Below are positions 25,101 through 37,295 of a stretch of DNA of 64,000 nt, piece by piece. The notes under the pieces were generated by a model, which was not told the DNA's origin, searched no databases, and saw only the letters and a program-made list of their open reading frames with translations. Numbering within the stretch: the stretch's first letter is position 1; the number at the start of each line of letters is the position of its first letter. Location: assembly GCA_963854835.1 (NCBI GenBank), contig OY978528.1, positions 12,308,242 through 12,372,241 of the forward strand, read 5' to 3'. A program made the position numbers and the translations under genes. Source of the stretch: Megamerina dolium. Its lineage: Eukaryota; Arthropoda; Insecta; Diptera; Megamerinidae.

Positions 25101-28100
25101 CAATCCCAAATTGGATGACAGACGCTGCACTTCTCGTGCAATGCGTACCAAAGCACGCTGCAGCAGGTAACCCAATCTGGGTACGGTCTCCATTGCAACA
25201 CGATCGGTTTGTTCCTTGCATCGACCATTGCGAATGACGCGCATAATACAATGTTGACTCCATGGTGGATTTTGCAATTCCACCAAACGATTGTGCGAAT
25301 CCACCCAAACAAATTCATCGGCGCTTGTAACGTTCGTATTAACAGTCTCCAGCGATGAGTAGCGACCCAAGCGACGTGCTGGTTCTGAGCTTTCTGAGCC
25401 AGCACTTAAGCTGCTGTATGTACTTGTACTGGTTTGCGATCGCATGGTTAGTTGTTGTATCGCTAATTTAATATCTTCCAAACCACTGCCACCCCATGGT
25501 GTCTTGGCCGGCGTAGCACGATGACGAGCACGTGAATGATTCGTACTGGCCCGTGATCGTGTACTTCTATTGGTCACCCCGGCAGCCAAACGATCTTCAG
25601 GCAGTGGTCCGAGAGTAATACCACCACCAGGCGAGGAGCTGCCATGTCCACCAGTGTCAGACATACTCGCATGCCCTGACGAACGATTCTCGTCCGACGA
25701 ACTGTGACACTCTTGGACACGATGTAAAGCTCGGAACTCATGGTGATGCGTACGCGTCGTAATATTTGGCTTAGACGAATTCATACTTTGCTGAAAATGC
25801 GTATCAGTTGGTATGCCTATGCTTGAGTTGCTTAGATTCAGCAAGGTCTTATCGGTTGTTGTTGTCTGTTTACCGGCATGATTTTGCTGTTGCATCAGAC
25901 TTGAGCTCAACATGGGCGGTTGTGATTTAACGGGTGTACTTTGAGCAGTTAGACGAGCTGGACCAGTTACCGAACGCTGTGGCAAAGGCTTATTCACTTG
26001 CGGCGGACTGCAACTATTAATTATGGAATGATTTGAACTGATCGTCGTCGGTGTTGTCGCATTTGCTGATTTATGTTGCGGTTGATAATTATCGAAGTGT
26101 AGATTCGCACTAGCATTAGAATTTACTATAATTGGCGAAGTGGTGGCAGCGGCTGCAACAGCAGTTGCATTAGTGCCACCTAACGGGCGTTGTGCCATTT
26201 CCTTGGGTATTCGTGGAGCAGGTGCCGCTACGGCTGGACTCTGTATACGCCCCGATGAGTGCAGACTGTTTGGCGGACCCGCATTCGGTATGTTGCCACA
26301 AGTAAAATGCTGTCCTGGTAGTATATTTGTTGGGGAACTTATACAAGCTAATTGTGAATTCGTCTGTTGCGGACTAAACACAGGCATGTCTGTGCGAATA
26401 TTGCTCGAGGGCCTGCAATATGGAAATAAAATGAACAAAAAATGATTATTATGAAGAAATTCTTGCATTGATCGATGCCAATGGAAGGGTAGGGAACTAA
26501 GATCGATCTTGTTTTTTTTCATCTATTAATATGAGTCTTTATACAAAACACCCTGTACGTTACAACATACTTTGATTACAAAATCATGTAAATACAACTC
26601 ATAATAAGCTTCTTATGAAATAAGAAAATTCTATCTCTCGCTTGTACCATAATTTGATTAAGCCTACGCGATGCATTCAATGTGATTAACTAATTTTCCA
26701 ATGGATTTCATTGCCATTTGGTATGACAGTTACGTTGACACTGTGTACACTGTGTAATATTTCTCAATTTGCCTACGAGTGAATGGTTCTACTCAGATTG
26801 GTCTCGGTTAAAGAATTTTTCATTAGAGTGCATAAAAGAAAAAGAAAAAAAAAACGTAATATACGTAGACTACGAGCTTTATTCTTCAAATCACTACTAC
26901 AATATACATATGTAGGTTACTAATGTTCGAAGTTTATCAATGTCAATACGAATGCTATTGATTGTTTATGATGAAAGAAACTAAATTATGTCATATTGTA
27001 CATACATACACCTATTCATTTTACAGCCAGTTGGACAATATTTACATGTGAACTAAATTTCTTATAATAAAGGTATAAAAGAATAATAGAAAAATGAAGT
27101 AAAACTATATTGAAAGATATTGACAGAAGAATGACAGATAGAACAGAGCCATAGAGTTGTTTACTCATATTAATTCATAATAGATAGCGGCATTACGACT
27201 TCATTCTATTAAATAGAATACTACAAAAATCAATAACTTTATAACAGATATTTTTACTGACAAAAGTCTCAGTAAAGAATTTATTATAAACTTTTCTAAT
27301 CCAAACCTATTCTTAATACGAGTCATTATGATTTTTTTTCATAGAGAAAACGAGATCTGTGAAAATTTATAAAATTCTAACCCTCTAGTTCGCAGGAAAA
27401 TATGCTTGTTTAGGAATGGAATGATTTTAAATTTTGTGCAAAGCAATATTTTGTTGAAAAAATAAGATTTCTACATTTTCAGAATGATGCGCTGAAAAAT
27501 AATTGTAACTTCCATACAAAATTTGCAGTTTTTCGTAAAAAAAATGAACTTTTTGTATGGGGACTTCTTTAATATATGAAAATAACTACTTCAAATTTTT
27601 TATGAAGTACAATTTTTGGTGAAAAGGTAATGTTTTTAAGGTTTCATAATGATGCGTTGAATAATAATGAGACCCTTCATACAAATTTAGTGTTTTTTTC
27701 ATAATAAAATCAGCATTTTGTATGATAATGGTATAAAAAAAATACGATTATTTAAATTTGGTGAAAATCTATGATTTTAAAAGTTTTAAAATAATGTGCT
27801 GCAAAATAATAGTGCAACTTCCATAAAAATTTGTAATTTTTCGTTTCAAAAAATGCAAATTTTGTATGTGGCCTATATTTATTGCAGAAACAGGGTGACT
27901 TCAAATTTTGTATGCAATAATATGCTAGTGAATAAATAAGGTTTATGAAGTTTCCCAACAATGTGACCTTTCATACAAATTTATCGCATTTTGTTTTGAA
28001 AATGAAAATTTAATATAGGAACTGTATTTATTTATGAACAGAATGTTCTCAAATTTTATGTGAATATGTATTTTGATTAAAAAATATGATTTCGAAAGTT

Positions 28101-29133
28101 TCAGAGCAATTTATGGAAAACTAATAGTATCTTTCATACAAAATTTACATTTTACGTTTCAAAAACTATCATTTTGTATGGAGATAATATACATTTATAA
28201 ACAGAGTGCCATAGCATTATGTATGGAGTAATATTTTGATGAACAAATATGGTTTGTGAAGTTTAAGAATGATGAACACAAATATAATGTGATCTGCCAT
28301 ATAAATTTATCGATTTTTTTTTATCGATAAACGGAATGATATGAAATTTTGTCTGCAGTACTATTTTGATGAAAAAGTTAGATTTACAATGTTTCAAAAA
28401 GATACAATAAAATATAAAAAAAGAAAATATAAGTTTATTTATTAAGACTTCTTTGAGATATAGAAAAAAATCTAATTTTAAAGTTACTTACTATTTGACA
28501 TAATTTCTGAGTAAGGCACCTGTTAAAAATTCATTTTTTTCTTTCACTAGTATATTTCAATCGTATTTTTATTTTCCATATGTTCTAGTAAGTTGTCTTT
28601 AAACTGTGTTGTTTCCAATATCTTTTTCAATGCTGTACATATAAATGTGTAATAAACTTTCTATATACTAATGTGATGAGAATCTCTTTGTATTAGTAAG
28701 TATTTCACGTTCTTTTCTATTCTATTATTTATAAAACAATACAATTAATTTTGTGTTCTTACAAATATACTCGGTATACAAATATTCGATTCGAGACATT
28801 AGGTCAACAAATTGGACAAAAACTCAAGCGACACCTGTTTCAGTTGAAATAATAGCTATAAAAATGAGGACAATATAAGAATTTTATCTTCAATAAAACG
28901 TAGATTAAGAACAAGGTGATATTTTTAAGCCTATTGAACTTATGAAATGAAATAAAAAGGAGAAAAAATTTCTTATTTTATATTCACACGAATCATATTT
29001 CATGAAATTTGCGATTAATCGGAATAATAAAATTGTTCGAGCAAAATACTCAATAAATCAGTCTAACAAATGTGCTCAAGTAAATATTGAATGATTTTTA
29101 TTTATGTCTTAATAGTAGCAACTTCAAAGGAAT

Positions 29134-29164
<31 letters not shown>

Positions 29165-30074
29165 GTGTATACCGTGATCGCCACTCCTGTACAAAACTCC
29201 AATCGCACGAATCAAATTGGCTGGCATCGTCCCCCACTGTGCCAATTTCCACTGGCTCATCATACTTTGGCGTACCAACAACAGCACGTGTCGGCTTTGA
29301 TACTGTTTCGACCAGTGCATTGGCATCTTGATAGTTGCCTTTGATTTTAATATTAATAACACCATTTTCTATGCTCTCAATATAGGGCGGCAGCTCATCA
29401 TCGTCATCGATGCGAACATGATCAGCATAATCATGCTCAGGTTGATTACATGATTGCACATTAGATGGAGTATCGCATGTTTGTTGCGAAATCGATTCTT
29501 TTGCCAATTGTATTTCCTTCAAATCGATATCATTGACCATCTCAACGCTAGTAGTATGTTTGTCAATACCACCCCCACCACCACCACCACCGCTACGATT
29601 GGCTATCGAATCACCAAAGTATATGACCACTTTATGTTGTGGCTTCGATGTTGCTTCCGCTTTCGTGATATCATTTGCTTTGGTAAGTGTTGCCGTTTCT
29701 GCATATTCTGCATATTGATTTATTATCGTTGGCGAAGGTGTTACGGCACCTCTGCCACCTGTCTGCTGTTGTTCTTGTTGTTGTTGTTGTTGTTGTTGCT
29801 TGTTGATTATGTTGATCGGTATAGATTTGGTTTCACGCTGCTGATACATTTCACTACATTTCAACGATTGCGGTTGAAATGTTTTGAAGGAGTTCAAGCT
29901 GCGCCGTCGCAATATAAAGTTCTCATTGAAACGACCCAGCAGGGTATTAGGCGGTCGTGGTGCTGGTCGTTTTGGTGGTTTCGCCGGTTTTATTGGTTTC
30001 GCTGGTTTTGTTGTTGGTTTACAGCCGCGCAATTCACGACACAAACTACAGGAACAATCTTTGGTACAATACAT
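22147..30074 (-). CDS. Histone-fold/ankyrin/BTB protein, ABTB2-BTBD11 family homologue; five exons, 1662 aa
   Basis: The - strand exons are 30074-29173, 26412-23336, 23277-22914, 22852-22528 and 22467-22147. Every intron is GT-AG, with phases 2, 1, 2 and 0, and all junctions restore a plausible reading frame. Domain order: a Cys-rich and Pro/Lys-rich N-terminus (1-45); polyglutamine and polyglycine tracts within the first 180 residues; a long Ser/Thr/Asn-rich low-complexity region (about 310-650); a histone-fold-like domain (about 660-830, starting near DEFVWVDSHNRLVELQNPPW); ankyrin repeats (about 1100-1260, with LNHVGMSALMIASIRNDEVV and TPLQVACGSGNIEVISLLLA); and a BTB/POZ domain (about 1440-1550, SDVTFRVEGKIFYGHKIVLV) followed by a BACK-like tail ending in a Gly-rich C-terminus. 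Vertebrate relatives with this order are about 1000-1100 residues and include scaffold and Cul3-adaptor-like proteins; the fly protein is longer because of its N-terminus. An internal ATG at 26387 would give a 1353-residue form if exon 1 is not used. Additional 5' non-coding exons may exist upstream. Family call is firm; function in the fly is inferred. Confidence 0.92.
27400..28430. repeat. Degenerate tandem array in the intron, period about 157 bases
   Basis: A CATACAAATTT motif recurs near 27512, 27677, 27821, 27971, 28134 and 28297 (spacings 165, 144, 150, 163, 163). Each unit also has a TTTTGTATGG block about 35-45 bases later, giving an imperfect inverted repeat, plus GATTT...AAGTTTCA and AATGATG-GC blocks in the same order. 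Units are strongly diverged. Confidence 0.8.
29137..29167. repeat. (TATG)n microsatellite beside the exon 1 donor
   Basis: About eight TATG units occupy 29137-29167, only a few bases inside the intron from the donor at 29172. Read on the - strand the run is CATA repeats following GTATACACA. Confidence 0.9.
29173..30074 (-). CDS. First coding exon of the BTB gene (codons 1-301)
   Basis: The ATG at 30074-30072 follows AAAAA, a good fly start context. The frame stays open for 900 bases and ends at a CACG/GTATAC donor at 29173/29172. Without splicing it would run into the TATG microsatellite. The donor phase (2) matches the acceptor at 26412, giving an Arg codon across the junction. The visible sequence has cysteines at residues 3, 7, 9, 12 and 18, a repeated Lys-Pro stretch (20-45) resembling SH3-type ligands, about 8+3 glutamines, a run of eight glycines, and an acidic stretch (DDDDELPPYIESIENG). 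It could instead be a separate gene, but the strand, phase and lack of any other acceptor-like partner favour one transcript. Confidence 0.75.
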
Positions 30075-30867
30075 TTTTTATGTTGTTGTTAGATATTATC
30101 CATATGCTCGAATCTAATTCACATTTCGTTCATTCTGTTTTTTGTTTTCTTCATTTTCGTTGCTAAACAACGAGTTTCATTTGATATTTAATGATTTTCC
30201 GCAATTACATTATTCCAATGGTGTATTGAATTAATTCACAATAAACTCATGATACATTTAGAATAAATAATTATCGAGTTCTTCATAACTGCTTTACTGC
30301 TGCAACCTTAATTAAAATGACGTTTTTTTTTTTAGAATGTAGCAAAGTAATAACAAATTTTAGCATTAAATTTCAATTTCAGATAATTGTAAGTGAATTT
30401 TTTCGGAAAGTTAACTCCAACTGAATTTCGATATTAGAATGGGATATGTTTTGCCTTAACTTCAAGACCTAAGGGCTTTCACTTGGATAATTGAGTAATT
30501 TTACATTATTGTTGCTTTTTATGTTTAAATTAATATCAAAGCTGTGTGCTTTAATCGCATAAGGGGAAAAATTATAATAGGGCATACCGTCTTTATTCAG
30601 ACGTTTACGAAATTGCAGTTGAAGCTAACATAATATGTAAATATTGCAAAACAATTGACACTGATATTATTACAATTGATATTAATTAGTTGATTCCAAA
30701 TAGTGGGATAGAAATAGAATACATAAGAATAGGATACATAGGCAAAGGAATCGTTACTGCAGATGACAAATATATAATTTACGATAACATAAAATGACTC
30801 TCTATGGATTAAACATCAACTCCTAAATCAAAATGGGCTCTACTGACATATGCTCCATTCATATCTT
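30075..30867. other. AT-rich sequence upstream of the BTB gene's coding start
   Basis: Probably the 5' leader or an upstream intron of the - strand gene, but no TATA box, initiator or splice site can be fixed with confidence. Confidence 0.4.
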
Positions 30868-31165
30868 ATTATGTCGGTCCTCACTTATGGAGCAGAAGCT
30901 TGGATATGACAAGAGGATGCTTGGGGGTTTTGAGAGAAAAATTCTTATTCAGATTTTTGAATCTATTTGCATTGGCGGCGAATACCGAATACGGTACAGT
31001 TATTAGCTGTTATGACTTGTATTTATATTGGCATAGTTAAGCGAATTAAATTCAATTTGAAAAAAGGGAAGAACATGATACACCAAGAAGATATCAAAAG
31101 ATCTAACACCCAGTGGAAGGACCAAGTTCTCGAGAGCCAGACATCTCCTGGAATTTTCAAATGAT
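30868..31165 (+). pseudogene. Non-LTR retrotransposon ORF2 relic, same family as 16486-16680
   Basis: Fragments in shifting frames read MSVLTYGAEAW (the usual L-T-Y-G-x-E-x-W motif after the reverse transcriptase core), then an E-K-I-L-x-R-I-F-like segment, a G-E-Y-R-x-R-Y-like segment and a V-K-R-I-K-like segment. Stops and frameshifts show long-standing decay. Confidence 0.65.
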
Positions 31166-34100
31166 GCCAACGATGAAATTTTCCATCAATCGCCTTCTCG
31201 CGCAACTATAGCGATATTAATCGATAAATTCGAATGTCTCGGACAAGTTAGTGAATCTAAGACTCCAGCAGTATTGAGAAACAAAAATAACAAAATTGCA
31301 ATGGGAAGTTTTACTGCACTCGACCTCAATATTGCCGACTTTCATTCATTCAGATGTCTGGAGAATTCTTAAAAAAAAACTTCATTCCTGTAGAAGAATC
31401 ATTTATTTCTGTCGACACCTTCTTGAGTAATAGGACAGAAAATACTACCTTAATTGCAAATACAAATCATTTAAGAAAGATATCAAAATTTCCTTTGGAA
31501 ACTAGGGAAAATTCAGTAAATCATTAAATTTATTTATTATTTGCCGAAACAATCGATTTTTTTAACCCTTACATTGTATTGCATCGTAGTTTTAGCCAAA
31601 TGCAATATATTTATCCTTCTCTGACACATGTATTTCAATACCTTTTCGATTATAGTGATCAGCTGATTTAGAAATATTATAATTATCCGTTTAAAAAATG
31701 AGGCATTTTATAATAATATACACATCCTCTCAATATATACAGGTCCTCTCAAATGGTTTTATGTTTGAGAAACAAATATAAGACCATAAACATAGTAGTC
31801 CTCTCAATATATACAGGTCCTCTCAAATGGTTTTATGTTTGAGAAACAAACACAAAATAAAAAGAGTGCAACTAATTGAAGAGAATAGTAAATGCGACTA
31901 ATTTACATGTCAATATCGAAAAATAATTGGTACTTGATCGTGTGCAGGAAATTGCAAATGTCAATCGACAAAAGCAAAATATGAAATAAATAATTCAAAT
32001 TATCTGAAATTGATCTCTAAAAAGTGTTATTGTTTTCCTATTTTACTATATACATATATATATATATATATATTTTTTTTTTCTTTGTTATTGTATTATT
32101 TCATTTTAATTTATATTATTTCTGTAAATGAACATTTTGTGAGTTTTAACAAAAAATGTTAATAATTTGTATCATTGTAGTTGGCACTTTGATTTTGATG
32201 TATTTATTAATTATATTTATTACATTTTGTTTTTATTATAATTGGGAGGGCACACACAGTTTTGTGTGTGATATAATACATTCGAGTTAAAAGTTTACTT
32301 CTTCGACGAAGGTCTTTCTTATTATTGTAACGGTAACGGTTTAAATCAGCATTTTTATAATTAGTTCCAATAGACAGTAGTACAGTTTGGTGCAAAAATC
32401 AGCAGCATGCAAATCATGTCTGGTATCAAAATTAAATATTGCATCTTTATTTATATTACATACATCCGTTGATTTGGTGTGAAAATTCAAAGATTCATTG
32501 GTATTAGATTATTGCACCAAAAAACATTTGCATAACATATTTGAGGCAAACAAAAAAAAACATTTTTTTTTTATTATTTTAGCCAATATGACTACTATGT
32601 TCGGTATCTTTTTTTTTGATGTATTTTCGTCTATTTTTGGCATTGATCGAAATTTTCATAAGCCAACTCATGAGAAAATATGAAATTATTTTTAAAAAAT
32701 TGAATGTGCAGTATAGTGTGCCATTGAGCAGAGTGGGTTTATACGTACTAATTATAGCATATTTATTATTTGCCTTGTTTAGCTTCTTAAGACAATGCAC
32801 AGAAACACTTCAACACCCACAATTGTTATTAAAAATGAATTTCAATTGATTTGATTTATATTCGCTGGCATATTTATGTAGAAAAAATTTCCATTTTAGT
32901 TATAAAATTTGCTTGTGAACACAGCTTTATTTAGTTATTTATTATAATTTTTTTATATTCATTTTTTTCTGTATTATTTTCTAGATCATTGGATCAATGC
33001 TCACTTTTTGGATGTTTTACACTCATTCATTGTAAATATGTTTTATACTTTTTATACTTTGTTTATATTTTCGTATATCGACTGGGCATAACAGTGTTCC
33101 ATTCAATTAAGTTTCGTAAACCATAAATATGTACCTAAATAGGTACATACTTATGTACGAGTGTGTATGTACATTGTATGTATATTGGCACATTTCAAAA
33201 CAAAATTATTTTCAACTGTAACCGAATGACCGGACCAAAAAAAACACACTAAAATGCGGCTAGCGAATTTTTAACAAACAAACTTCACATAGAGTAAAAA
33301 TTGATAGACGAAACGAATTGAAACTGAAAACTAAAACAATCACAATAACAAAAACAACACTAAATAATTGTGTTTAGCCACGCGTATCCATTTATTAATA
33401 CTCTATATATACGGGTACAAGTTGTATATCTATACGAAAAGACTTTTTAAGCGTTCTGTTTGTTGGAGCTGCTACTGTATGTAATCCACCTTGAGCATAC
33501 TCCTTCACTCGTCAACTTGTTAAGTTTCATAACTGCGCAAGCGCAACGGTTTCAACGGTCCGAACTTCTACCGACAATGACGACGATTGGCGATTACTAT
33601 GATTACTACGACAGCGACGACTACGACGACATCTAAGCACGCTGATGGACAAAATGAAACTGAAACTTCATTTTTGAGTTTGCTGGTCTTACTAAAGCCA
33701 ACGTTAATAACATTAATAGTAACGACGATGATGATGATGACGACGAATACTGATTTGTTAGTAGCCGCTAGCATGTTAATATTGCTACCGTTGCATTGTT
33801 GTAGTTGTTAATATTATACGCAAATTGTACCATTGTTTCATGTTTTTGTTTTTTTTTTGTTTTTCTTTTTCTAAGAGACACCATTTAGATCACCATTGGC
33901 TTTCTTCTCAATTGGCGCTCTCTATAATACTTATTCCACTTTGCCACTTACTACTTACTACTACTACATGTTACTCTAGGTGAATTTTCTTTGAATTTAA
34001 TGCTAAATTTCTTGGTAGTATAACTAATATCGTATTATTGTTATAATAATTACATTATATGTACGAGTATATGTACCATTTGCTCGTATTAGCTTTTGTT

Positions 34101-35482
34101 TTTATTTTAATTTGTTTTTCTTCATTTATTGCTAACGAAAAATTATAAAAATAAAAATAATGAAAACAATGAAAAACTTAATGTGCTTTTTTACATTAGA
34201 TTGGATTCAATATTTTACCGGCAATCTTCATAACAAAACAATATTTAACTAAAATATTGTGAGAAATTTTTTTTTTTGTGAAGCATTTTATCTCCTTGTA
34301 TGGGTCATTTTACATTTTATGTCACGAAATGACAAGAAAGTCTCCTAAATGAGGCCTTTAGAGGGTTAAGTAGTTCTGCGAATATTATCTACAGTACATT
34401 TCACCATGAGTCTGCTTAAATGAAAATACATTTGAAATTGTAAAATTATTAAAACAAGTACAATTCAAGATGCTCTCTTATTAACAGCACACTCTGTTAA
34501 TGTCTGAGGTTAGACAATATTGAGTCTAATGTTAAAGAACAATGTTAATGCTCTCTAAATACCTTGTTGTTTCGTTATTTTTTCTTTTCGAATAATTATA
34601 ATTTACTGAAAAAAGAATATATATATTTTTAAAACATTAAATGTTTATATAATTATTGTAAATAAAATAATAGTACCTCGGCGGTAAATTAATTATAAAA
34701 TAATAATAAAAGAGAAATTATAAATATTCTCTCTTAATGATTATACACATGTTTCAAGAACATTTGGTGTTTCAAGATCTCTAGAAATATTCATTGTTGA
34801 ACATAATTGACATATGGAACAAAGCCCAATAGAACATAGAAGTGGGTGATATATAAGGATACTTTAATTCAGTATTTTTTATTTAGAATCATATCTCTTG
34901 AATTGTATTTTACTCTGCCTATTGACAATGTTTGTCCTTCACAACAATTTGGACTCACTCTAATGTACATAGGAGCATATATTTAAGTACCTACTATATG
35001 GATGTAAATAGTATTGTACTAGTAACAACATTAAAAAGCAATAAAGAAGAAGAAGAAGAATGTAAAATGGGGAGAAATTTTTATGAGCATTATTTTAATA
35101 ATTACATGGTGTGATGTGTTGTATATACGACTAAAATATATATAATTTAGTTTTGCTTTATGTGATAAATTCATTAAAATCAACTTTTACCAACATTATC
35201 ATACACATTCTATGTCTCATAATCATAGGCGTACATTTAAAGATAATACAAAAAAAATATATACCAGAAACTTCTCATAGAATTGAGAATCTCTAAGAAG
35301 TCATACATAATCATCATCATCATCATTAGTCAATCTATGAATATTACAAAAAATTCAAATGGGCATATGAATGGGTGTAACACCCTGTAGTCACATTACA
35401 TTAACAAATATTTTGAAAGGAGAGATGTATGTGCATATATACGAACACCTACAAATATAAATGGATCTGTATTAATTATGTC
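31166..35482. other. AT-rich intergenic DNA, no gene recognised
   Basis: About 4.3 kb with no supported gene. It contains a two-copy repeat at 31725-31850, a TA/T-run near 32050-32085, and a GAC/GAT-rich stretch around 33575-33750 whose frames on both strands are short-repeat artefacts. An (AAG)n run lies near 35045-35061. Confidence 0.5.
31725..31851. repeat. Two-copy tandem repeat, period 74 bases
   Basis: A 52-53 base unit beginning TCCTCTCAATATATACAGG and ending GAGAAACAAA occurs at 31725-31777 and 31799-31851 with no difference I can see. The 21-base gap is unique. Confidence 0.85.
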
Positions 35483-35873
35483 TATTAACAAAACACTGCC
35501 GTAGCTCAGTGGTTAGTGTGTTCGCCTTCTGATCTGTAGGTCGGTGGTTCAATCCCCGGCTGATGCATAACAAATTTAATATCGATAAGATTTTTCTTTC
35601 GAACGGTACACACCTGTCGGCAAGCAATTGGCAATTCTTCCGCCAGTAACAACTTGCCATGAATAAGCTTCTTAAAAGAACTCTGTGACAAAGCTCAGAA
35701 AAAGTGATGTCACAAGTGTTCTGCCGTTCGGAACCGGCTAAAATAAGTAGGTCCCTTCTAATATTGTCCAAAATTTAAGACGCACAACAGTAATGGAAGA
35801 GAAGCTCGGCCAATGAGCCCTTTGGGGCTTTATGTGGCCACATATTTATTTTTATTTATTTATTAACAAAACA
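35483..35873 (+). mobile_element. tRNA-derived SINE, copy 5, full length with perfect 13-base TSD
   Basis: The SINE body runs from the tRNA-like head CTGCCGTAGCTCAGTGGTTA at 35496 to a (TTTA)n tail ending at 35860. TATTAACAAAACA occurs at 35483-35495 and again, unchanged, at 35861-35873. This is direct evidence that the unit moves by target-primed reverse transcription and that this copy is young. A- and B-box-like elements are intact. Confidence 0.93.
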
Positions 35874-36660
35874 AACAAAAAACAAAAAATTAAAATTAAA
35901 TTAAGTGTAATAAAAATTAAAAATACATATATATACTATACATTGTATACATACTAGTACAAAACCGATTAAGACAATGATATTTTTATGCAACAATTTT
36001 AAAAATCAAGCATATAATATTGTAAGTAATATAAAATAAGAAAGTACCTAATAAATAGTAATGCAAAGAGCGTTACACAAAGAGATTAACAACTGGAGTG
36101 AAGTGTTGTTAATGTGAGTAACTTTAAGTGTGATAGGAAACTGCTCTCAATTACTCAAGTTATTCATCCATATAGTATGTTAGTGTTAAACAATAGAAAT
36201 TACAAAAAGAAAAAATATGTACTACAGAGTCAACTTAATTTTAGTACAAAATATACATCAATAAGGAATTCCACTTTATAGTACATAGTTCTCTTCACAT
36301 TATAGTATAATACTCCATAACTGGAAGCATTGATAATTCTGCCAAATTCCCATTGCAGCATATCACATCTCGTTGTATTTCTTTAAAGAAATGAATATAT
36401 TAAGAAAAATTTCCTGTACAAATTATTCGGCAGCACATTTGTTCTTGTTTGTTATTCACAAAAGAACAAGTGGATGTAATGTGGAATTTTTCCACTGGAT
36501 GTCGACCATCTCATAGCATATGAGCAAGACTTCCAAACCTTAGCAAATGAAATCTCCGACCTCTTGCAAGAGTACTTATGGGATATTGTAGAAGCGAAGC
36601 TCAAATTTTATCGAGCTGTAATTTTTTGTGACTGTGAGAATTGGCTAGACTTTTACAATA
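35874..36660. other. AT-rich intergenic DNA, nothing recognised
   Basis: Short AT-rich spacer between the SINE and a mariner relic; no gene or repeat seen. Confidence 0.5.
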
Positions 36661-36664
36661 TTTC

Positions 36665-37295
36665 AGGGTGATTTATTAAGAGCCTTCGGATTTGATTAAA
36701 AAAAAACACATAAAATTTAGAGAAATGTATGAAATCTTTATTTGAGTTGATAGAATTTTGGTATACTCTCTCCAGCATATCGGCCGGTATCTCACGAATA
36801 AATTCTTCAATATTAGCTTCCAGTGCGTCAACCGTTGCGGAATTGTCGCTATAGGCATGAACCTTAACATAGCCCCACAAAAATAGTTTAAAGGCCTTAA
36901 ATCGCACGAAATAAACTGTTCAGTGAACTCGTCTCTCAATTGGGCCATTGTTTCGCATGCTGTGTGGCATGTGGCACCGTCTTGTTGAAACCACATGACA
37001 TACAAGTCCAGCTCTTCCATTTTGGGCAAAAAAAAAAGTTTGTAATCATCGCACGGTAGCTTTCGCCATTTACAGTAACGTCTTCTTTGAAAAAATACGG
37101 TCCAATGATGCCACCGGCACATTATCCATTGCAAACAGTGCATTATTCGGTATGCATTGGCAGTTATTGCAATGTTTCTGGCTGCTCTTCACACCAAATA
37201 TGGCAATTTTGATTGTTCACGTATCCATTCAACCTTCAACGTATCCTGAGCTTCGTCGCTGAACACAAGAAAGTGCAGGATATTCGTTTGTAAGT
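36665..37295 (-). pseudogene. Mariner-like transposase pseudogene, C-terminal two thirds
   Basis: On the - strand, in three shifting frames, the catalytic domain of a mariner-type transposase is recognisable: a F-S-D-E-A block with the first Asp (near 37260), G-G-I-I-G-P-Y-F-F-like sequence, then VMWFQQDGATCHTA with the second Asp (near 36985), CDLRPLNYF followed by LWGYVK with the third Asp (near 36880), and a tail EFIREIPADMLERVYQN. At least three frameshifts separate these blocks. A likely terminal repeat, GGGTGATTTATTAAGAGC, lies at 36666-36683 just beyond the C-terminus. The N-terminal DNA-binding region and the other end are missing. It is inactive. Confidence 0.88.

Larger units (their letters stand above)
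26413..29172 (-). other. Large intron 1 of the BTB gene
   Basis: This 2.76 kb intron lies between the CACG/GTATAC donor and the TTCCATATTGCAG acceptor. It carries the degenerate tandem array at 27400-28430 and a (TATG)n microsatellite at its 5' edge. No further exon is obvious on either strand. Confidence 0.65.

Noticed and set aside
29454..30166. Several + strand open frames opposite the first BTB exon
   Set aside because: They are shadows of the - strand coding exon, rich in Leu/Cys/Phe from antisense polyglutamine and acidic codons.
33568..33811. Val/Ile-rich and Thr-rich frames on both strands
   Set aside because: They arise from GAC/GAT-type short repeats and are mirror images of each other.
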